A stretch of DNA of 64,000 nt from DAISJI01 sp964559835 (GTDB lineage: Bacteria > Acidobacteriota > Terriglobia > Terriglobales > Acidobacteriaceae). The notes below the pieces were generated by a model. It saw nothing but the letters and a program-made list of their open reading frames with translations, was not told where the DNA came from and made no database searches. Location of the stretch: NCBI GenBank assembly GCA_964559835.1, contig CAZLJE010000009.1, forward strand, positions 62,001 through 126,000, written 5' to 3'. This document shows positions 50,219-58,606 of this stretch, piece by piece (the first letter of the stretch is position 1; every line of letters begins with the position of its first letter). The translations under genes and the position numbers were made by a program.

Positions 50219-50919
50219 CAGATTCTCATGAGCACATCAGTAAAGAAGTTCAGGAACGGCGAGATAAATACGCCGATCACCGGGCCGCCGAACAGGAACA
50301 GCGCGATGAGGGCGAACATGCCCAGCGTGTCATAGATCCTGCGCGCCCGTTCCGGCAGGAAATGACGCAGGACGTGGCTGCCATCGAGCGGCGGGATCGG
50401 GATCAGGTTGAACGCCGCCAGGATCACGTTGAGGAACATCAGCCAATACATCATCCCCGCGATCGGTAGCAGGATCGATGGCGTACCGGACAACGCTCCT
50501 ACCGCCCGCCCGTAGCTGCCGGCCATCAACTGAACGATGAAGTGTCCGTCCTGGCTGGTGACCGAAATCATTGCCAAGCCCACCACAGCCGCGGTTGCCA
50601 CCATGAGGTTGCTCACCGGTCCGGCGACGGAGGTCAGGATGTCGTCACGGACCTCGTTCTTGAAATTGCGCGGGTCTACCGGCGTCGGCTTCGCCCATCC
50701 GATCATCGGAAAATGCGAGATCAATGCCAGCAACGGCAGCACCACCGTGCCGATGGGATCGATATGTTTGATCGGATTCAGCGTGACGCGGCCCAGCATG
50801 CGCGCCGTCGGATCGCCGCACTTGTTCGCCGTCCACGCGTGCGCCGACTCGTGCACACTGATCGCGAACAGGAACGCGACGATCTGAAAGAAAATCTCGA
50901 CGGGGTTGGTGCCGGACAT
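50218..50919 (-). CDS. Site-2-protease-like M50 membrane peptidase
   Basis: M50 enzymes cleave membrane proteins. The 233-residue polytopic product has HESAH at 23-27 in the first segment and the C-terminal LNLIPIPPLDGSH motif that supplies the third ligand (Asp). Two membrane segments separate these. There is no PDZ domain, so it is the small minimal type (related to SREBP-site-2-like Rip proteins). The gene overlaps trpS by one base at its stop. Substrate unknown. Confidence 0.88.
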   Translation of the reverse strand: MSGTNPVEIFFQIVAFLFAISVHESAHAWTANKCGDPTARMLGRVTLNPIKHIDPIGTVVLPLLALISHFPMIGWAKPTPVDPRNFKNEVRDDILTSVAGPVSNLMVATAAVVGLAMISVTSQDGHFIVQLMAGSYGRAVGALSGTPSILLPIAGMMYWLMFLNVILAAFNLIPIPPLDGSHVLRHFLPERARRIYDTLGMFALIALFLFGGPVIGVFISPFLNFFTDVLMRI

Positions 50920-50947
50920 TCGATTGATGGTATCACGCGGGAAAGCA

Positions 50948-51007
50948 GGCTTTGGGCTTTAGACGGTAGGCTTTGGGCGCCAGCTTAAGCCGAAAGCCGA
51001 AAGCCCT
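50948..51007. repeat. Inverted heptamer array, word GGCTTTG
   Basis: Four words (50948-50975, one degenerate) and three complementary AAGCCGA words (50987-51007) flank a short loop. The right arm meets the TAA of the acyltransferase gene. Confidence 0.8.
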
Positions 51008-51822
51008 TACGCCTTCTTCTGCGGTTCCAGCAGCTCCGGCGGCGCGATCGTCTTCACCTTCACCGTGTGCGCCGGGATTCCGACCACGATGTGATACGGT
51101 TCGACGCGCTTCGGCACCACGCCCATCGATCCCACCATCCCATGCTCGCCGACGGTCGCTCCGCTCAACACCGTCGCATGGTAGGTCACGCGCGCGTTCG
51201 GTCCGATCTCGGTCTTTTGGTTGGTAACGATCATGCCGTCATTCAGATCGTGGGCGTGCGAGTACACGTTCGCGTAGTCGGAGATGGAACTGCCCTCGTG
51301 GATGATGATCTCGCCGCGGTCGTCGAGGAGCACGTATTTGTGGATGACGCAGTTGTCCTCGATCGTCAGGTTGTAGCCGAACGAGATCTCCACGCCGTGG
51401 AAGATCTTCACGTTCTTACCGATGTGCTTCAACACCCGCTTCGCGATCATGTAGCGGACGCGGAAGCCGAGCCAGTGGTTTATCCCAACCGGCGAACGGT
51501 CGAACATCATCCAGAACCAGATCAGCGGCTTGCGCGCGGCATACTTCTGCGCGTCGACATCACCGTAGTACTCAGGCTCGAGCGAGGCATTGCGCGGATC
51601 GAATGAGTGGATGAGCGCCAGCGTCGCCAAATCGTGACGCGCCGGGTCGGGCGTCTCGTACGGACGTCCGAGATAAAGCTGGTGCAGCGCCTCGCGGACC
51701 ACGACGCTCCGGCGGTCCGGGTCGGCGCTTTCGAAGTCGCGGTCCAACTGCGCGATCCACTCGGTGAATGACCGCTCCGCATCCGGAGTCGGCATGATGT
51801 TCCGGTACTCGTATCGTGGCAT
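51007..51822 (-). CDS. Hexapeptide-repeat (LbetaH) acyltransferase-like protein
   Basis: The 271-residue product has an N-terminal helical region with conserved Trp/Tyr, then left-handed beta-helix turns (LTIEDNCVIHKYVLLDDRGEIIIHEGSSISDYANVYSHAHDL; TVLSGATVGEHGMVGSMGVVPKRV). His in YSHAHD is a plausible catalytic base. Such proteins acetylate sugars or other acceptors. Family members of this length (about 270) with this N-terminal domain are uncharacterised. The TAA touches the GGCTTTG array. Confidence 0.8.
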   Translation of the reverse strand: MPRYEYRNIMPTPDAERSFTEWIAQLDRDFESADPDRRSVVVREALHQLYLGRPYETPDPARHDLATLALIHSFDPRNASLEPEYYGDVDAQKYAARKPLIWFWMMFDRSPVGINHWLGFRVRYMIAKRVLKHIGKNVKIFHGVEISFGYNLTIEDNCVIHKYVLLDDRGEIIIHEGSSISDYANVYSHAHDLNDGMIVTNQKTEIGPNARVTYHATVLSGATVGEHGMVGSMGVVPKRVEPYHIVVGIPAHTVKVKTIAPPELLEPQKKA

Positions 51823-51871
51823 AGGCGCTTAGATGCTCTCACACCCGGGAAGCTACAGGAAAGCCGCCATA

Positions 51872-51968
51872 GCGGGACGCGGGGCGCGGCACGCGGAAAG
51901 GTGGTGGAGGCAGGAGAAGACGCGCCGTCGGTATTCCGCGCCCCCCGCCCCGGATCCCGAGTCCCCAT
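51872..51968. repeat. Inverted heptamer array, word GCGGGAC
   Basis: Four G-rich words (51872-51899) face five C-rich complementary words (51934-51968). The right arm ends at the TAG of the exported-protein gene. The high GC makes the pairing strong but the word boundaries less certain. Confidence 0.75.
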
Positions 51969-52571
51969 CTATTTCTGCGTAACCGTCAGCGTTCCCTGTC
52001 CCACGGTGGCCGTATCGATCCGGTCCGGTAGCTCGAAGGTGCTGGTCATGCCGACGTCCGGGTATTTCGGCGTGACGTACTTGGAAACGAAATACTCCAG
52101 CGCCACACGAGGGACGGTCGTGCCATCGATGTCGACGCTCTGGATCTCGGCGCGGCCCTGGCCACCGCTGCCCTCGGCCTTCGCGACCGCGTGAACGTCA
52201 TGCACACCGGAAAACAGCGACAGCAGCGGATTCGACGAGCCGTGCGCAGCCGTGATCTGGTCGAAATCCACGCGGGCCGTGGCGTCGACCACGCCTGGCC
52301 GCCCACTGAAGCGCACGCTCTTCACCCCTGCCGGCAGACTGACGTTTCCGCTGTTCACATAGGCGTTGATCTCGCGTTCGGTCAGCACAGTCGGCTGCTG
52401 ATCGGGCGTAGAGCGCGCGCCATTTTCCTCGATGTGCTGAAACTTTTTCTCGGCGCTTGCGGCTGCCGACCGGTACATCGCTTCCGTCTGCGACGCGGGT
52501 CGGCGCGGCTGCTGTTGTTGTGCTGGAAGGTAGATTGCGACGAAAACAAGCAGGGTCGTGAATACTTTCAT
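51969..52571 (-). CDS. Exported protein of unknown function following AsmA
   Basis: From ATG 52571 the product has 200 residues with a signal peptide (about 1-18, ending IYLPAQ). A helical acidic stretch is followed by a beta-rich region (PTVLTEREINAYVNSGNVSLP ... VSKYVTPKYPDVGMTSTFELP). It resembles small AsmA-associated or LPS-related periplasmic proteins but no family is recognised. Its ATG overlaps the AsmA stop by four bases (ATGA), so they are coupled. TAG lies at the edge of an array. Confidence 0.7.
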   Translation of the reverse strand: MKVFTTLLVFVAIYLPAQQQQPRRPASQTEAMYRSAAASAEKKFQHIEENGARSTPDQQPTVLTEREINAYVNSGNVSLPAGVKSVRFSGRPGVVDATARVDFDQITAAHGSSNPLLSLFSGVHDVHAVAKAEGSGGQGRAEIQSVDIDGTTVPRVALEYFVSKYVTPKYPDVGMTSTFELPDRIDTATVGQGTLTVTQK

Positions 52572-55093
52572 GGTCGTAAGCTGGCCTGCGTCTGCGGCGG
52601 CGGAACAACGGACGCCTTGACCGTGGGCTTTTCCAGCGTACCGGTGATCTCGTAAGCCGGAATATTGCCGCGCGTCAATGTCAGTCCGAGTTGCCGGTCG
52701 AGCGAAGCAGTGCCGCTGACTGTATAGATGCCGCTCGCACATTCCATTTTGCTTGGGGCGAAGCTGAATCGTCCGTCGCGGAGGGTGGCGGTGCCGCGGA
52801 AATCGCGGATGCGCAGCGGTCCGGCGCCGCCATCGAGCGCGAGCGCCATCGTCCCGTTCTTCCAGGTGTACGTGATGCTTCCGCCGGCCGACTTCACCAG
52901 CGACTCCGCATCCGCTCCGGCCGCGGTGAATGCAAAGCTGGCGTCCAACTTCCCGGTGCCCCAACTCTGCCGACGTGCACCGGAGAGCGCTGCGACCGAT
53001 CCACCCTCGAGCTTGCCGCTAGCCTCGTATGCCGGCGGATTCACGCCAAGATTCGCGCGCAGCGTAGCGGACAGTTTTCCGCCCAGAGCGGCGGACACCA
53101 CGTCTTTTGCGGACAATACTCCGCGTTCGAGCGTGACATTGCCGGAGACGTTCTTTGCGGACGTCGCGCCTGTCTTCAGTGTGCCGATGGTGAGCGTGCC
53201 GGAAGCCGCGATGCGCGCCAGCATCGGCGTCGTGTTGCTGCCGCTGGAGATGATCGCGTACCACGGGCGCTTTGCCGCCCGCGGATTCAGGAGAGCGTTC
53301 AGGTCTTCAACGTCGATGTCGTCGCTCCGGAGTTGGAACTGTACCGGACAGGTTTCGATCGTCGTGCACCGCCGCGGGACCTGGAGCGAACCGGAAACCA
53401 TTAACCCCACCTTCGGCCATCCGAACGTAAGGTCCTGGACGGTGACGCCGTTTTGTCCCAGGGTGACCGTCGCAGAACTGATCTGCACCGGCGCATTGAT
53501 GCCGTTCACAGTCGCCGTCGCTTTGATCTTCGCCGAACCGAGGACCAGAGGCTGCGCGAAACCGGCCCACTCGCCCGCCAACGAAAGATCGAGATTCGCT
53601 GCTCCTTCCGGCGCAAACCGCGGCGCCGCGACGCCCAGTGCCTCCGATACCTGCAACAACCGCTTGAGGCTGGATTCGCCGTTTACAGAAACGTGGTAAC
53701 CGGCGCGCGAGAACACCGCCTGTGCGTGCGCCGGCGCTATTCCGCCCAAGTCGACTGCGAACGGATCGATGATCAATGCGTCCTGTGCCGGCGGCGCCAT
53801 CGGATGTCCTTTTATAACTCGCAGCTTCGGCAACGAAGCAGGCAGTCCGAAGTGCACTTCGCCGATGGTGAGCGGTTCTTTCAGACGGCTCGAACGAAGA
53901 ACGAACCCCGTCGCCACGCCTTGGCCAGACCACGCCGGCTCCAGTTCCGCCCCACGTTTTACCGAGAATTTCGCGCTCACCGATCCCTCGGCGGAGACGT
54001 CTTCCGGCAAATCTTTTTTCACATGCCGGAAGAGCACGGCGAGCTCGGAAGCCGGCACCTGGCGGGCGCTGAGCGACATTTCGTAAGACTGGACGGGCAG
54101 GAATCCAGCGACATCGCCATGCGCCTCGATGCTCCCGTTTCCGAGAGGGCCGGAGCAGTCGATGTCGCTCAGGGTCTGTGACATTGAACTGAACAACGCC
54201 GAACAGCGTGCTGCCAGGACCATGTTGCCGCGCGTCGTGATGTCGTAGCGGCGGAAATCTCCCACCGATGCGTCCAGCTTCACGCGCAGCGCTGCCGGTG
54301 TGCCCTCCAGACCCATGCTCACCGCCGTCGTGCCGCGCCATCCGCGATCGCGTCCATACACCAGCGTCGAGAGCTGCCCGAGTTGCGCGTCAGCTAGGCT
54401 GATTTGCAGCGAGAGCGGTGTTTCGCTGAGCGACGACCCGCGCCGTACCTTGCCTTGGACCTTTACAGTGCCGGTGTCGCCGAGGTTCGCGTCGGTACGT
54501 ATCGGACGCGCGGCGAGGCGGAGGTTCCATTCGTCTTCGCTCGCCAGCCAAAGAGCGAAATCGGCGTCCATGAGCGCGTAAACGGTTTTGACGTTGCCGA
54601 GTTTCAGGTTGACGCGGCCGGCATTCGATTCGATATACGGGAAACGCAGCCGCTGCCCGCCGATGCGACGGGCGGTCGGCGCGACGGGAGTCTGCCGCGC
54701 GCGCTCCAACAGCGATTCCAGGTTCCAATGGCCATCGGCACGCCGGACCAGGTTCAGGCTCGGAGATTGGAAGGAAAGGTTTGCGATCTCCAGTCGTCCG
54801 CGCCACAGCGACGTAAGCCGCAACGACGCCGTGACTCCATCCGCCCTCAGCAGCGGTTCCTGGCTGAACGACGGATCGTCTTCGACCACCACGCGCGACA
54901 GGTTGAGTCCCGGCGAAGGGAACACGCGGAGCGTGACATCGCCGATCCTGACCTGCCGTCCCAGCGCTTGGGTGAGTGCGCCGGCGATCCGAGGTCGGAA
55001 ACGGTTCACATTGATGTAAGGCGGAACAACGACTGCGGCGAGCACAAGCACACCAGCGAGCAGGACCACACGCCGGTTGAGGATGCGCGACAT
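52568..55093 (-). CDS. AsmA-family protein
   Basis: AsmA-like proteins are inner-membrane-anchored periplasmic proteins thought to bridge the envelope and move lipids. The ATG at 55093 overlaps the LepB stop by one base (TGATG). The 841-residue product has one N-terminal membrane segment (MSRILNRRVVLLAGVLVLAAVVVPPYI). The AsmA N-terminal domain follows (RPRIAGALTQALGRQVRIGDVTLRVFPSPGLNLSRV). A long beta-rich repetitive region with TGATSAKNVSGNVTLERGVL and IRDFRGTATLRDGRFSF, and a C-terminal AsmA_2-like region (GTASLDRQLGLTLTRG), complete it. Part of a coupled unit with signal peptidase. Confidence 0.85.
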   Translation of the reverse strand: MSRILNRRVVLLAGVLVLAAVVVPPYINVNRFRPRIAGALTQALGRQVRIGDVTLRVFPSPGLNLSRVVVEDDPSFSQEPLLRADGVTASLRLTSLWRGRLEIANLSFQSPSLNLVRRADGHWNLESLLERARQTPVAPTARRIGGQRLRFPYIESNAGRVNLKLGNVKTVYALMDADFALWLASEDEWNLRLAARPIRTDANLGDTGTVKVQGKVRRGSSLSETPLSLQISLADAQLGQLSTLVYGRDRGWRGTTAVSMGLEGTPAALRVKLDASVGDFRRYDITTRGNMVLAARCSALFSSMSQTLSDIDCSGPLGNGSIEAHGDVAGFLPVQSYEMSLSARQVPASELAVLFRHVKKDLPEDVSAEGSVSAKFSVKRGAELEPAWSGQGVATGFVLRSSRLKEPLTIGEVHFGLPASLPKLRVIKGHPMAPPAQDALIIDPFAVDLGGIAPAHAQAVFSRAGYHVSVNGESSLKRLLQVSEALGVAAPRFAPEGAANLDLSLAGEWAGFAQPLVLGSAKIKATATVNGINAPVQISSATVTLGQNGVTVQDLTFGWPKVGLMVSGSLQVPRRCTTIETCPVQFQLRSDDIDVEDLNALLNPRAAKRPWYAIISSGSNTTPMLARIAASGTLTIGTLKTGATSAKNVSGNVTLERGVLSAKDVVSAALGGKLSATLRANLGVNPPAYEASGKLEGGSVAALSGARRQSWGTGKLDASFAFTAAGADAESLVKSAGGSITYTWKNGTMALALDGGAGPLRIRDFRGTATLRDGRFSFAPSKMECASGIYTVSGTASLDRQLGLTLTRGNIPAYEITGTLEKPTVKASVVPPPQTQASLRP

Positions 55094-55878
55094 CAGCGCA
55101 CCATGTGCAGCATACGGCGCCAGCGCGTCTGGTCGAAGAAGTGGATGATCACCTTCGCGATGAATGCGATGCGATCGCCCGCGCTGGTGCGCTGGTACTG
55201 GTCGGGCGGCGTCTCGAACGACCAGTAGATGAACATCGGACGCCCGATGACGTTCTCGCGCGGGATGAATCCCCAATACCGGCTATCGAGGCTGACGTCG
55301 CGGTTGTCGCCCATGCCGAAGTAGCTGTCCGGCGGCACCACGATATCGTCCCCCTGGATGTAGTTGCGCATCGTCAAGTGCCATTCGGGCGAGATGTTCT
55401 CGTTCCCGGTCGCCGGTACTGCGGGAAAGTTGTCGCGGTACGGGCTATAGCTGCCGTTGTGAATGACGTAGGGCTCATCCTGCTTGACGCCGTTCACGTA
55501 AAGCACGTTGTCCCGCAAGTGGATGCGGTCGCCCGGAACCCCGATGATGCGCTTCACCACGTACAGCCCCGGTTCAGCCGGAGAGAGGAAGACGACGATG
55601 TCATGGCGGTGGATCTGACGGTACGGGATCAGCGGCATCCAGTTCGTCTTCGGCCCCATGGTGTCGCGGTCCACGAAGACGTGGTCCCCGATGAGCAGCG
55701 TGTTCTCCATGGAACTCGACGGGATCTCGAACGCCTGCATGCAGAAGGTAATAATGAACAGGCCAACGACCAGCACCACCGCCATGGAAGCGATGAACTC
55801 CGGCGGAGTCTCCTTCTTCTTCTCGGGCTTGGCGGTTTCCGCCTTTTTCGCCACCGGTTTGTCGAGTACTTTAGCCAT
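55093..55878 (-). CDS. lepB: Signal peptidase I (first copy)
   Basis: LepB removes signal peptides from exported proteins on the periplasmic face. The 261-residue product has a Lys/Pro-rich cytoplasmic start, one membrane segment (about 31-50) and the catalytic Ser56 (IPSSSMENTL). Lys109 (VVKRIIGVPGD) and GMGDNRDVSLDSRYWGF complete the active-site signature. It is a minimal enzyme with one N-terminal helix. The stop overlaps the AsmA start. A second signal peptidase lies directly upstream, 43 bases away. Confidence 0.93.
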   Translation of the reverse strand: MAKVLDKPVAKKAETAKPEKKKETPPEFIASMAVVLVVGLFIITFCMQAFEIPSSSMENTLLIGDHVFVDRDTMGPKTNWMPLIPYRQIHRHDIVVFLSPAEPGLYVVKRIIGVPGDRIHLRDNVLYVNGVKQDEPYVIHNGSYSPYRDNFPAVPATGNENISPEWHLTMRNYIQGDDIVVPPDSYFGMGDNRDVSLDSRYWGFIPRENVIGRPMFIYWSFETPPDQYQRTSAGDRIAFIAKVIIHFFDQTRWRRMLHMVR

Positions 55879-55921
55879 TCTCTTTTGGTCTACTCAGAAA
55901 CAGAAAAAGAAACTGAAATGC

Positions 55922-56977
55922 CTAGCGGATCAGCCGGAGAGTGCGGTCCCATCGCGTGTCGTGATAGAGGCGCACCAGCAGGCCGGTCAATCTATTGAGT
56001 TTACCATCCGTGGAAGGCGGTTCGTCGGGGTCGTCCTGGCGGAACGACCAGTAGATCACGAGCGGGCGGCCGATGATGTTCTCGCGCGGCACGAATCCCC
56101 AGTAACGGCTGTCGAGGCTCTCGTCGCGGTTGTCGCCCAACACAAAGTACATGTTGTCCGGAACGATGAGTTCGCCCTCCTTAATGACTTGGCGCATCTG
56201 CAGCCACCAGGCCGCTTCCACGTTCGCCGAAACATAATTTGGGGCAGGGAAGTCGTCGCGGTAGGCGTCGGGCATCGGCGAGTGATACACCACGTACGGC
56301 TCCCGGACGGGATTGCCGTTTACGTACACCTGCTTGTTCACCAGCCGGATATGGTCTCCGGGCACGCCAATCACACGCTTCACGAAATGCTGCGCCGGGC
56401 GCACCGGGTAGCGGAACACGATGATGTCGAAGCGGTGGATCGTCGAGTACGGCAGGACGTGTCCCCAGAATCCGCCGCTAGAGTAGTGGACCTTGTCGAC
56501 CAGCAGGTAATCGCCGATGAGCAGCGTGTTCTCCATCGACTCCGACGGGATCTGGAATGCCTGCACGATGAACGTGATGACGAATACGGCAATCACGATC
56601 GTCGTCGCGAGCGACTGGATGGATGTCAACCACAGCCACCGGAGCGTTCGGGAATGCTGCTTCTGCGCCGGATTCGGTGCGGGCGCCGCGGGCGTGGTTT
56701 CGGGCGTCGCGGCCGGAGAGACGGCATCGTTCGCCGCCCCGGGCTCTACTGCTCCGCTTGCGGCTGTGACGACGTCGGGTTGTTGTCCTTGAGATTCCGT
56801 AAGTACTCCAGAGCTTTGCGGGCCGCCCCTTGCTCCGCTTGTTTTTTCGTTGGCCCGTGCGCCTTGGCCGTGTAATCTCCGCCGGCACGGGCGCTGCGCA
56901 GGCGCGCCTCGATGGTAAAAGTCTTCTGATGCTCGGGCCCGCGTTCGCGGACCAGGATATAGGCCGGCTGGGACCAA
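55922..56977 (-). CDS. lepB: Signal peptidase I (second copy), start uncertain
   Basis: The catalytic part is complete: one membrane segment, Ser147 (IPSESMENTL), Lys200 (FVKRVIGVPGD) and LGDNRDESLDSRYWGF (numbering from TTG 56977). The start is a puzzle. The frame contains no ATG or GTG before the membrane segment. The only starts are TTG 56977, which overlaps rnc by about 230 bases, and TTG 56629, which would remove the Ala/Pro-rich N-terminal tail. That tail (from the rnc stop to 56630) looks coding by its GC-rich third positions. Either the start is unusual or translation is linked to rnc. Together with the first lepB this is a tandem duplication or two specialised enzymes. Confidence 0.75.
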   Translation of the reverse strand: MVPAGLYPGPRTRARASEDFYHRGAPAQRPCRRRLHGQGARANEKTSGARGGPQSSGVLTESQGQQPDVVTAASGAVEPGAANDAVSPAATPETTPAAPAPNPAQKQHSRTLRWLWLTSIQSLATTIVIAVFVITFIVQAFQIPSESMENTLLIGDYLLVDKVHYSSGGFWGHVLPYSTIHRFDIIVFRYPVRPAQHFVKRVIGVPGDHIRLVNKQVYVNGNPVREPYVVYHSPMPDAYRDDFPAPNYVSANVEAAWWLQMRQVIKEGELIVPDNMYFVLGDNRDESLDSRYWGFVPRENIIGRPLVIYWSFRQDDPDEPPSTDGKLNRLTGLLVRLYHDTRWDRTLRLIR

Positions 56978-57525
56978 CCCAGCGAATGCGCTGCTTCCTG
57001 CAACGCTGACTTGAAGTCCGTGACCGGTACGCCCGGGCCACCGCGCGCCATGCGCCGGAACTCCGGCTCCAGCACCTTCTTCAGGATAAAACGCTGCGCC
57101 GCCTCCATGCCCGCATCGAGGTACAACGCCGCCAGAACCGCCTCGAGCGCGTCCACCAGCAAGGCCGGCTTGTCGCGCCCGCCGCTTTTGTCCTCGCCGT
57201 GTCCGAGGCGCAGGTAGTTTCCGAGCTTCAGCGCCTTCGCCGCCCGGATCAGGTGCTTCTCGCTGACCAGGTACGCCCGTAGCTTGGACAACTGCCCTTC
57301 CCGGAAATCGGGAAAGCGCCGGCAGAGTTCCTGGCTCGTTACGAAGCCGAGCACCGCGTCGCCCAGGAATTCCAGTTGCTCGTTGTCCGTTGCAGCGGAG
57401 CCGTCGCCCCGCGACTCGGCTTCCCGCGCGTGCGAGCTATGCGTGACCGCCTGCTCGAGCAATTCGGGGCGCGTGAACTTGTTTCCCAGCGCCTTTTCGA
57501 GTGCGGTCATGTCGAGGGCTTTCAT
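56746..57525 (-). CDS. rnc: Ribonuclease III
   Basis: RNase III cleaves double-stranded RNA, including rRNA precursors. From ATG 57525 the product has 259 residues; ATG 57540 is an alternative but abuts GAAGGA with no spacer. It has TRPELLEQAVTHSSH, the signature NEQLEFLGDAVLG, and the catalytic acidic regions near DALEAVLAALYLDAG. A C-terminal dsRNA-binding domain follows (SALQEAAHSLGWSQPAY ... KAHGPTKKQAEQGAARKALEYL). The end overlaps the following lepB frame in the way described there. An array lies just upstream. Confidence 0.93.
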   Translation of the reverse strand: MKALDMTALEKALGNKFTRPELLEQAVTHSSHAREAESRGDGSAATDNEQLEFLGDAVLGFVTSQELCRRFPDFREGQLSKLRAYLVSEKHLIRAAKALKLGNYLRLGHGEDKSGGRDKPALLVDALEAVLAALYLDAGMEAAQRFILKKVLEPEFRRMARGGPGVPVTDFKSALQEAAHSLGWSQPAYILVRERGPEHQKTFTIEARLRSARAGGDYTAKAHGPTKKQAEQGAARKALEYLRNLKDNNPTSSQPQAEQ

Positions 57526-57543
57526 GAACGGTAGGTACATTCC

Positions 57544-57629
57544 TTCGTAGCTCGTAGTTCGAAGCTCGGGCTTTCCCGAACTACCAACTACGAGCTACGA
57601 AAACTAACAACTAGCAACTGGCAACTACT
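57544..57629. repeat. Inverted heptamer array (TTCGTAG) and a second array (AACTAGC)
   Basis: Words in 57544-57570 pair with complementary words in 57575-57602 across a very short loop. A second array of AACTAAC-type words (57602-57629) follows and carries the TAG of the TPR gene. Confidence 0.82.
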
Positions 57630-58542
57630 TCGGTACGCTCGTGGTTGGTTGCGGCGACGTCGGAGCCGGCGCGGATGCCGCCGGTGGCGACTGCGTCAGC
57701 TTCATCAGCCGGTCGCGCTCAGTCTTGCATAGCGTCGCGATCTGCGGCTGGTCGGCCGCGTACTGGATGCAGTTGTTTGCCGGGGTGACGCCTTCGCCAT
57801 ACTTCTTCTGCTGGTCCAGGGCATAAGCCAGTCGCAGCCATACCAGGGGGTCACCGGAATCCAGTTGGCTCGCTTGCTTCAGGTTCTTCTCCGCTTCCGG
57901 CCAGTCCTTCTTCGCGATGGCGCCGGTGCCCAGCGCGGCATACGCCATGCCCTTCATCTGCGACTTCACCGCGGTCGCCTGCTGCTCCGTCATCGTCGCC
58001 GGCAACATGATGTCGGTATCGATGGATTGCAGGGCCTTGGTCGCGTCGCGGGTGGCTTCGGCCAGCCGCTCATCCCGGTCCAGGTCGGTGTCACGGGTGC
58101 GTTCGGCAAGGAATGTCGCCGTCATGACCAGCGCTTCGGGATTGTTCGGGTCCAGCGCGATCATCTTGCGGCCCATCTCGACCGCCTTGTCCGAGTTGTT
58201 GGCGTTCTGGTAGTCGTACAGCGCCTTACGATAAAGCAACACGCGCAGCTCGCTATCCGGAAACTTCTGCGCGAATGCATCGGCTGCGGCTTCCGTGTCG
58301 GCTGCGGTTGTCTTCGCATTTGCTTCCTGGAACGCCTTGAACTCGTCGGCGTTCTTGGCCTGGGGCGGGCGCTTGGAATTGCTGGGACCGGCCGGCTGCT
58401 GTGGCGGCGCCGCCTGGGGCTGTTGTCCAGGTGCGGTTTGCGCCGGTGGGGTTTGCGCGGGCTTCTGCTGCGTTCCCGAAGTCTGTGCAACGGCCAGCGC
58501 CGCTACCGTGATGAGTGCGAACAGCATGACTGCACGCTTCAT
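57625..58542 (-). CDS. Exported tetratricopeptide-repeat protein
   Basis: From ATG 58542 (preceded by AGGAGAC) the product has 305 residues with a signal peptide (about 1-19, ALAVAQ). A Gln/Pro/Ala-rich linker (about 20-60) leads to TPR-like helices (ALYDYQNANNSDKAVEMGRKMIALDPNNPEALV; GAIAKKDWPEAEKNLKQASQLDSGDPLVWLRLAYALDQQKKYGEG) and a Pro-rich tail. Protein-protein interaction in the periplasm is expected. The upstream frame to 58764 is Arg-rich and not supported. TAG is in an array. Confidence 0.78.
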   Translation of the reverse strand: MKRAVMLFALITVAALAVAQTSGTQQKPAQTPPAQTAPGQQPQAAPPQQPAGPSNSKRPPQAKNADEFKAFQEANAKTTAADTEAAADAFAQKFPDSELRVLLYRKALYDYQNANNSDKAVEMGRKMIALDPNNPEALVMTATFLAERTRDTDLDRDERLAEATRDATKALQSIDTDIMLPATMTEQQATAVKSQMKGMAYAALGTGAIAKKDWPEAEKNLKQASQLDSGDPLVWLRLAYALDQQKKYGEGVTPANNCIQYAADQPQIATLCKTERDRLMKLTQSPPAASAPAPTSPQPTTSVPK

Positions 58543-58606
58543 ATGTCTCCTGAGACTCACTTTCTGAGATGCCCGGCATACTGTACGAGGTCGGCCGGGA
58601 GTTCCG

